From NCBI RefSeq assembly GCF_020360975.1, contig NW_025408667.1, positions 3,472,001-3,536,000 of the forward strand: 64,000 nucleotides of DNA, given 5' to 3'. Below the pieces are notes generated by a model, which was given only the letters and a program-made list of their open reading frames with translations, was not told the origin of the DNA and did no database searches. Origin of the DNA: Hirsutella rhossiliensis. Lineage: Eukaryota > Ascomycota > Sordariomycetes > Hypocreales > Ophiocordycipitaceae. Of the stretch, positions 58,550 to 64,000 are shown in pieces (the stretch's first letter is position 1; each line of letters opens with the position of its first letter). A program made the position numbers and the translations under genes.

Positions 58550-61500
58550 GTAAGTAATAAGCGAGGAAATTAAAAAGAGGAAGGCTAACGGCCGCTACCT
58601 ACGTTATAGCGCGTTTATATACTTTATACTAAAATGCCCTTTCCTTTTAGCTAAGCGGCCTATAGTAGTTTAAGTAACGAAGATAGAACCGCTCCTTGCC
58701 TTAGATAATAAGGAGGACTCCGCCCCCTTAGGCCTAAAAGAAAAAGAGTAGCTCTAAAGTAAAGATAGGCTTTAAAGCCTTAATTACTAATACTAATAAG
58801 AGAGAAGGAGGTATTACCCGCCTATATAGAAGAGGAGCTTACTTTAATATAATTTATAATTAATAATTCCTTACTTATTACTACTTTTATAAATAAGGGC
58901 TACTAGTACTACGCTATAGTTAACGAGGCGCTTATATAAGAGATATAAGTACTAGTAAAGAAGATCGCCTTAAGGTAAGTAAAGGGCGCCTTAAGCGCGA
59001 TAGAAAGTATAGTAATTAAGGGCATTATATAGCTAGCTATAAAGTACGACGGCTATTATAAGCTTATCGTAGCCTATATAATCCCCTAACTAAAGTTTCC
59101 CTTAATCCTTAGGAAACCTTAGTTATTATATATAAAGTTATACTTAGTTTTATACTAAAAGAAGCTATAGTTTAGGCTTATATAATAGTAGGTCTACTAT
59201 AATAATAGTTTTATAGGCGTAAGACTAAGTATATAAGCTTTATACTTAGCCTAAGAAGTCCTTACTTTTATCTTTATAGGAACTATATAATAGGTAGAGC
59301 GGAAGGAAGGCTAGGTAGTAGCTAATATAGCGGTCTATATAGTTAGCTTAGTAGATATTAATAAAGCCTTTTAAATAAAGAAGCTAAAGTCGACCGCTAA
59401 GCTATAGTAGTAGATACTAAAGCGCTTTTATAACCTTCTACTACTATTTAAGTCCTAGGAAGTAAATAAGCTTAACTTATATAAGCTAGGGGTAGACTAT
59501 AGGATTATACTTTATACTAATAAGAAAGGGTAAGAACTACCTATACTATTTAGACCGCTATATAGTATATTATACGCGGAGCTACTAGTACTAAAGAAGA
59601 CGCTAAGGGACCTCTTAGGTAAGGGTTTTATTTAAGTAAGTAGCTTTAAAGTAAGAGCGCTAGTCTTATTTATATATAAACTAAGGGGCGGGATATAGTT
59701 CTACTATAACTATAGGGCTCTAAATATAATTATAAGGCCGGACCGCTACCCCTTACCCTTTATCTTAGATACGCTTTATAACCTCTTAAAGGTAAAGTAG
59801 TTTACGAAGCTAGATATAAAATAGGGGTTTTATAAGGTATAGATCTTAGAGGGTAATAAGTAAAAGACAGCGTTCTATATACGCTATAGCTTATTTAAGT
59901 AGCTTATAACGCCCTTTAGCCTCTTAAGAGCGCCCGCTACCTTCTAGTATTATATTAATAATATACTTTAAGACTTCCTTAATAAGTTCGCCTCTATATA
60001 TATAGATAATATCCTTATTTATATAAGCGGCTTTTATAAGGACTATATATAAAAAGTATAAAGGGTCTTAAAACGCTTTTAACTTTATAAGCTCTACTTT
60101 AACTTAGATAAGTATAAATTTAGGGTTAAGAGGGTTAAGTACCTAGGCTTTATTATCTATATAAGTATAAGTATATAGGTAGATCTTATAAGGATCTAAG
60201 CGATTTAAGACTAAGCGGCCTTAACTATATAAACGGGCGTATAAAGCTTTCTTAGGTTCGCGAACTATTATAAGATATTTATTAAGGGCTTCTCCTATAT
60301 TATAATACCCTTAAATAAGATTACTAGGAAGTAGACTACCTTTTATTAAGGGACCGTATAAGAAGGAGCGTTTTATACGCTTAAGGGCCTATTCTCTTAA
60401 GCCTTAGTACTACTTTAGTAGGACTTCGACTAGTCTATATTAGTTAAAGCGGACTATAGCGGCTAGGCACTTAAAGGAACGCTCTCTTAAGAGGTAGATA
60501 GGCGGAAGTAACTAATAGCGTTCTACTCTTATAAGCTAACCTTAATAAAGCGGAACTATACTATTTATAATAAGGAGATACTAGCGATATTAGCTACCTT
60601 AAATAATAGTAAGTAGAGCTTTAAAGCTATAAGAGCTTTAAGGTTCTTATAGACTATAGGAACCTTAAGTACTTTATAACTTACTAGTACCTCTTAGAGC
60701 GGTAAGCCCGCTAAGTAGAGTATCTCTTACGCTTTAACTTCTCGATTAAGTACTAGCTAAGGCGGGACTCTATAGTCCTAGATACGCTTTCTTAAAGGGA
60801 TTAAGACCGGCTAATAAGAGCGGATATTAAGGCCTAGGATTTATAGCTTATTTTATAAGAAGCGCTATAGACTTATATAAGAGCTTCCTTAGTAAAGGGA
60901 GGCGCGGCGCTAATAGATAAGCCTCTCCTTATACCTTTACCTTAGTTTAGTAAGGAGGGATAGACCGGCCTAGGGGCGCGTATAGTATAGGTATTTTAAG
61001 ATAAGGTCCTTTAACGCTTATAGGATAGGATATTATCTCTAAACCGTACTTATAAGAGCGTATACTACGCTATTAAGTTTAGCGCTCGATGCCTCGATCT
61101 AAAGCTAAAGCTAAAGGTATCAGTAGCTAACTATTATATCGACTTATAAGGGTATTTACGTTAGTAGGGGAGACTATAGGTACTAGGCGCGCTATATACT
61201 ATAAAAGCTAAGGAGAAGGATAGACCGCTAGAGCTAGATAAATAAAACGAGCTCTAAGGGAAGCTAGTCTAGCTCGTTTATAACTTTAGTATCGTAGGCT
61301 ACCTAGGTCGGTAGGGTATAGTAATAGGCCTTACGAGGGATTTTTACTAGCCCCTCTTATAGTACTACGTTTACTACTTCCTTTATAACTATAATATCTA
61401 TAGCTATACTAAGATTTAAAGGGCGTAGCTTAAGGGGCTACTTAAGTAGCTTTTAATACCTAACTAGTTCTATATATATATATATATAGATAGACTTTAT

Positions 61501-62588
61501 AACGGACCTTTAAATTATAAAGGGCAGTAACCGCTATATATAGGTAATTAAGGACCGACTTAGTAAGTTTATAGTATTAGAGCTAATACTATCTATAAAT
61601 ATAAAGTCTTATATAAAGCGCTTCTTATAGTACTAGGCCCGCTTATATAGCTAGCTAGCCTCTATTATAAGCGATAAGGGATTAAATTAAACTAGCCGCT
61701 TTTAGTAGTACTTATACTAGCTACTTTAAATTATATAGCTACTTAATATAGTATATTACTTATAGACTAATAAAGGGCCTAAGAGGGTTAATTAAGAGGT
61801 ATAGGCTTACTTATAGGCTATCGTAGCTTATAACTAAGTAGACTAAGACTAGTAGCTCCCCGCGGCTTAACTTACGTTAAATAGTAAACTATATACCTTT
61901 ATTAAGATAGCCCCTTTCTTTATAATATATAGCTTCGAACTACCCTTACTAGTTCCTTTTACTATAAACGTAATAGCGGAGTAGTATAGTAATTTATTAC
62001 TAAAAAGCCGCGCTTTTACGTTTATATAAAAGCTATAAGAGACTATAGATTATTACTAATCTACGATAGCCGCTATAGTATAAGATTAAGAGCGGTATAT
62101 TAATAAAACTAAGGCTCTAGTAAATAAGTTTATAGTAAGAGATAAGGTATAGCTAGACCTTTATAACTATAGGTTAGTATAGCTAAAGAAGAAGCTTAAC
62201 TAGCTATATATAAAGTTTATAGTATAAAAGGTTATTAGCTCGTAGGTTATAAAGCTTAATAGTCTTTTAATAGGGGTCTATAATAAGATTAATATAGACC
62301 TCCTTTATAGAGCCCCCTTTAACCTACTACCTAGATAAAAAGTAGTAGACGCTTAACTACTTATAATTAAAGTAAAGGAAGAAGATAAGTTTAAGGTTAA
62401 AGAGATATAGGCCGCGCGCTAGAAAAAGGTTAGTAAGGGGAAACGCTAGAAGGTCCTTATTAAGTAGCGCGGGTATCTTAACCTTATATAAGAACCTATA
62501 TATAAGTTTATAAGAGCTATAGCCCTTAATAAGTTTAAGGCCTTATTTAAAGTAATAGATAAGAATAATAGACTAATAGACTACTAAT
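58550..62588 (+). pseudogene. Gypsy G: gag end, protease, RT, RNase H, integrase, chromodomain
   Basis: Resumes the gag of element G with a CCHC knuckle at 58596-58638 (three of four positions now Tyr, spacing 2-4-4 kept). Reverse transcriptase covers about 59560-60150 (KLDIKQGFYKV near 59810, Y-I-D-N-I-L-I-Y at about 59998-60021). RNase H lies to about 60800, and integrase from about 61280 to 62050. A chromodomain is at about 62390-62560 (F-K-V-K-E-I, then V-L-I-K, R-G-Y and Q-E-P, where W is now Q or stop), and the frame ends near 62588. Degraded throughout. Typical chromovirus order. It is a different family from A-E and F. Confidence 0.8.
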
Positions 62589-62639
62589 AGTAGCCTAAGC
62601 TAGGACTATAAAGTAGGTAAAGCAGAGTAGGTAGTTATA

Positions 62640-63480
62640 ATAACGTAAGTATAATAATATAAGTAGAGATAAAAATAGCGTTTATTTTAAAGCGGAGCTC
62701 CTAGACTACTTAAACCTACTCCTTATCCTTATTATTATCCTTATCCTTATCCTTATTATCCTCCTCTACCTTATTAATAGCGGCGGCGCTCTTTAAGGTA
62801 AGTATATAGTTAACTACTTTACTTTATTAGTTTAACTAATAATAACACTCTATTAAGTATACTCTATATATAATTTATAATTTTTAATACTAAATAACGA
62901 AAAGAAAATAAATAAGAAGAAGGAGATAGCTTAGGCGGCCTTTTAGGCCCGCGAGCTAGTTAGCGGTAGCGGCGGCTCTAGGGGCTCTAAGGGCGAAGGG
63001 GGCCTAGCTAGTAATAGCGGTAGGGGCAGCGGCGGGTATAGCTAAGGGGACCGCCGATAGGGCAACGGAGGTAGTATCCTTAGTACTAAGAGAGTTAATA
63101 GTAGAAGTAAAAGAGCTAAAGGAGAGGAACTTACTTAGGGATAAGGCTCTAGCGCTTAAGGGCGCGGAGATTACGGTAGGCGGCGGCGGCGGCGGTAAGG
63201 CGCTTCTTAGTAGCCCCCTATACTTACTTATACGCGCCGGCCTTCTAAGCCGACGCTATAGCGAGTAAGATAGGAGGCGCCGCCTTATAGGCGCGGCCGG
63301 CACGCGTATACCAGTAATAACTACCGCTATAGCGGCGCCCGACTTAGTCGGCGTAGGAGAGCTCCTATAATATATACCGTATATAGGGGGCCGCGCGGGC
63401 GGCTCTAGCCTATACTTAGCGTTTATACTTTAAGAAGTTAGCGGAAAATAGCTACTACGCTCGCTAGGTAGTAGACTTAT
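62640..63480 (-). pseudogene. Antisense Zn2Cys6-like gene of gypsy G (tentative)
   Basis: On the strand opposite G pol, downstream of the chromodomain. Six positions at 63287-63385 read all Tyr with spacing 2-6-11-2-6 (P-Y-I-R-Y ... Y-Y-W-Y-T-R-A-G-R-A-Y), which fits the Zn2Cys6 consensus if TAY codons were TGY. Further downstream the minus strand runs through Ala/Ser-rich and then Asp/Lys/Asn-rich sequence (NKDKDKDNNKDKE) near 62716-62770. Exon joins could not be resolved and the element's 3' LTR is not seen, so limits are approximate. Confidence 0.5.
62716..62762 (+). repeat. TCCTTA/TTA microsatellite
   Basis: About seven units of TCCTTA or TTA. On the minus strand it would encode an Asp/Lys/Asn run within the tentative antisense gene. 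Confidence 0.75.
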
Positions 63481-64000
63481 AGGGGTAGTAAAGGTAGAGG
63501 CGGGGGTAAAGGGGCCGGGCATTATAGCTAGCGGCGGGAATAGCGTCGTTACTTAATAGGGCAATATAAGGGCGGCTAGCGTAGTAAAGGTAGAGGCGGC
63601 GGCGGTAGGCGCGGTCGCGGGGGCGCGGGTAGGAGCAGCGGTAGCGGCGGAGCTATCGTCGGCTATACCTAGTACGGCGTCGATAAAAACTCTATATACT
63701 CTAAAAAAGAAAAGGCAAGGGAGGGGGAGGTAGATATATCTATCGCGGAAGTTAGTATTACGGATTATAGCCTCTTACTTTATAAAGCAAGGAACTTACT
63801 AGTTAAAGTTATTATTATTAAGGCTATTATTACTACTATAGCTATTACTATAAGTATATATTAATAGAGCGGCCTTTATAGCTAGGAACGAACTAACGCC
63901 TTAAGTAAAGTAGAACTTACTTACTACTATTACTACTATAGTTAAAGAAAGAAGAAAAGGAAAAAAAGGAGGAAGGGGGGGATACTACTTTATATACCCC
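63481..64000. other. GC-richer end of window, no assigned gene
   Basis: GGC/GGT/AGG-rich sequence with RIP-like TpA. It may be the 5' end of the antisense gene of G or its 3' LTR side. A short plus-strand frame (VGAAVAAELSSAIPSTASIK near 63640) has no recognised domain. The last 40 bp is a purine-rich run. Confidence 0.4.

Noticed and set aside
62985..63250. Plus-strand frame with a coiled-coil-like stretch near 63080-63180
   Set aside because: The minus strand of the adjacent segment carries the six-position cluster in the expected location; the plus frame has no family resemblance and ends at stops on both sides.
1..64000. CRISPR arrays, rRNA, complete tRNA genes, bacterial operons
   Set aside because: Looked for; nothing supports them. 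The sequence is eukaryotic (introns, RIP, LTR and LINE elements).

Overview
The window looks like a filamentous ascomycete (Pezizomycotina) chromosome segment, most likely a heterochromatic, transposon-packed region. Most of it is poor in CpA and TpG and full of TpA, with stop codons of the CAA/CAG/TGG to TAA/TAG/TGA kind inside recognisable retrotransposon frames. That is the footprint of repeat-induced point mutation (RIP). One block of ordinary composition, about 11.2-20.5 kb, carries the only host-type genes: a predicted secreted Ser/Thr-rich repeat protein (minus strand, one inferred intron) and an OTT_1508-like deaminase gene that is apparently frameshifted.

Layout: 1-2.7 kb, a minus-strand Ty3/gypsy chromovirus 5' half (copy E) holding a heavily mutated copia solo LTR; 2.84-10.67 kb, a full chromovirus (copy A) with 469-bp LTRs and an ATATA target duplication, inserted in a LINE; 11.2-20.5 kb, the gene island; 20.5-21.2 kb, a copia LTR plus gag remnant (H); 21.2-31.7 kb, two nested minus-strand chromoviruses (B, interrupted by C); 31.7-41.4 kb, a plus-strand copy (D) interrupted by a nearly complete, lightly damaged copia element with 484/486-bp LTRs; 41.4-64 kb, a second chromovirus family (G, plus) whose gag is split by a tandem array of a third family (F1, F2; four 243-bp LTRs, minus). 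F1 contains a 370-bp miniature LTR element (TRIM).

The most notable observation is a gene hidden antisense to the retrotransposons. In all three chromovirus families, the stretch between the pol 3' end and the 3' LTR carries a degraded open frame on the opposite strand. It encodes six positions with Zn2Cys6-like spacing (C-x2-C-x6/7-C-xn-C-x2-C-x6-C). Most cysteines are now tyrosines, exactly the TGY to TAY change expected from RIP. In two families this frame also contains a frame-consistent spliceosomal intron with a CTAAC branch site. The sense pol proteins end in chromodomains where visible, so each element seems to have carried a chromatin-targeting integrase plus an oppositely transcribed Zn-cluster/coiled-coil accessory protein.

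Second, the TRIM has a perfect 5-bp target duplication, 73-bp LTRs, a half-tRNA(iMet) primer site, a polypurine tract identical to that of the copia element, and an empty site in the sister copy F2.

All assignments come from reading the sequence. No database search was possible, so names of species, families and domains are from recognition of motifs.
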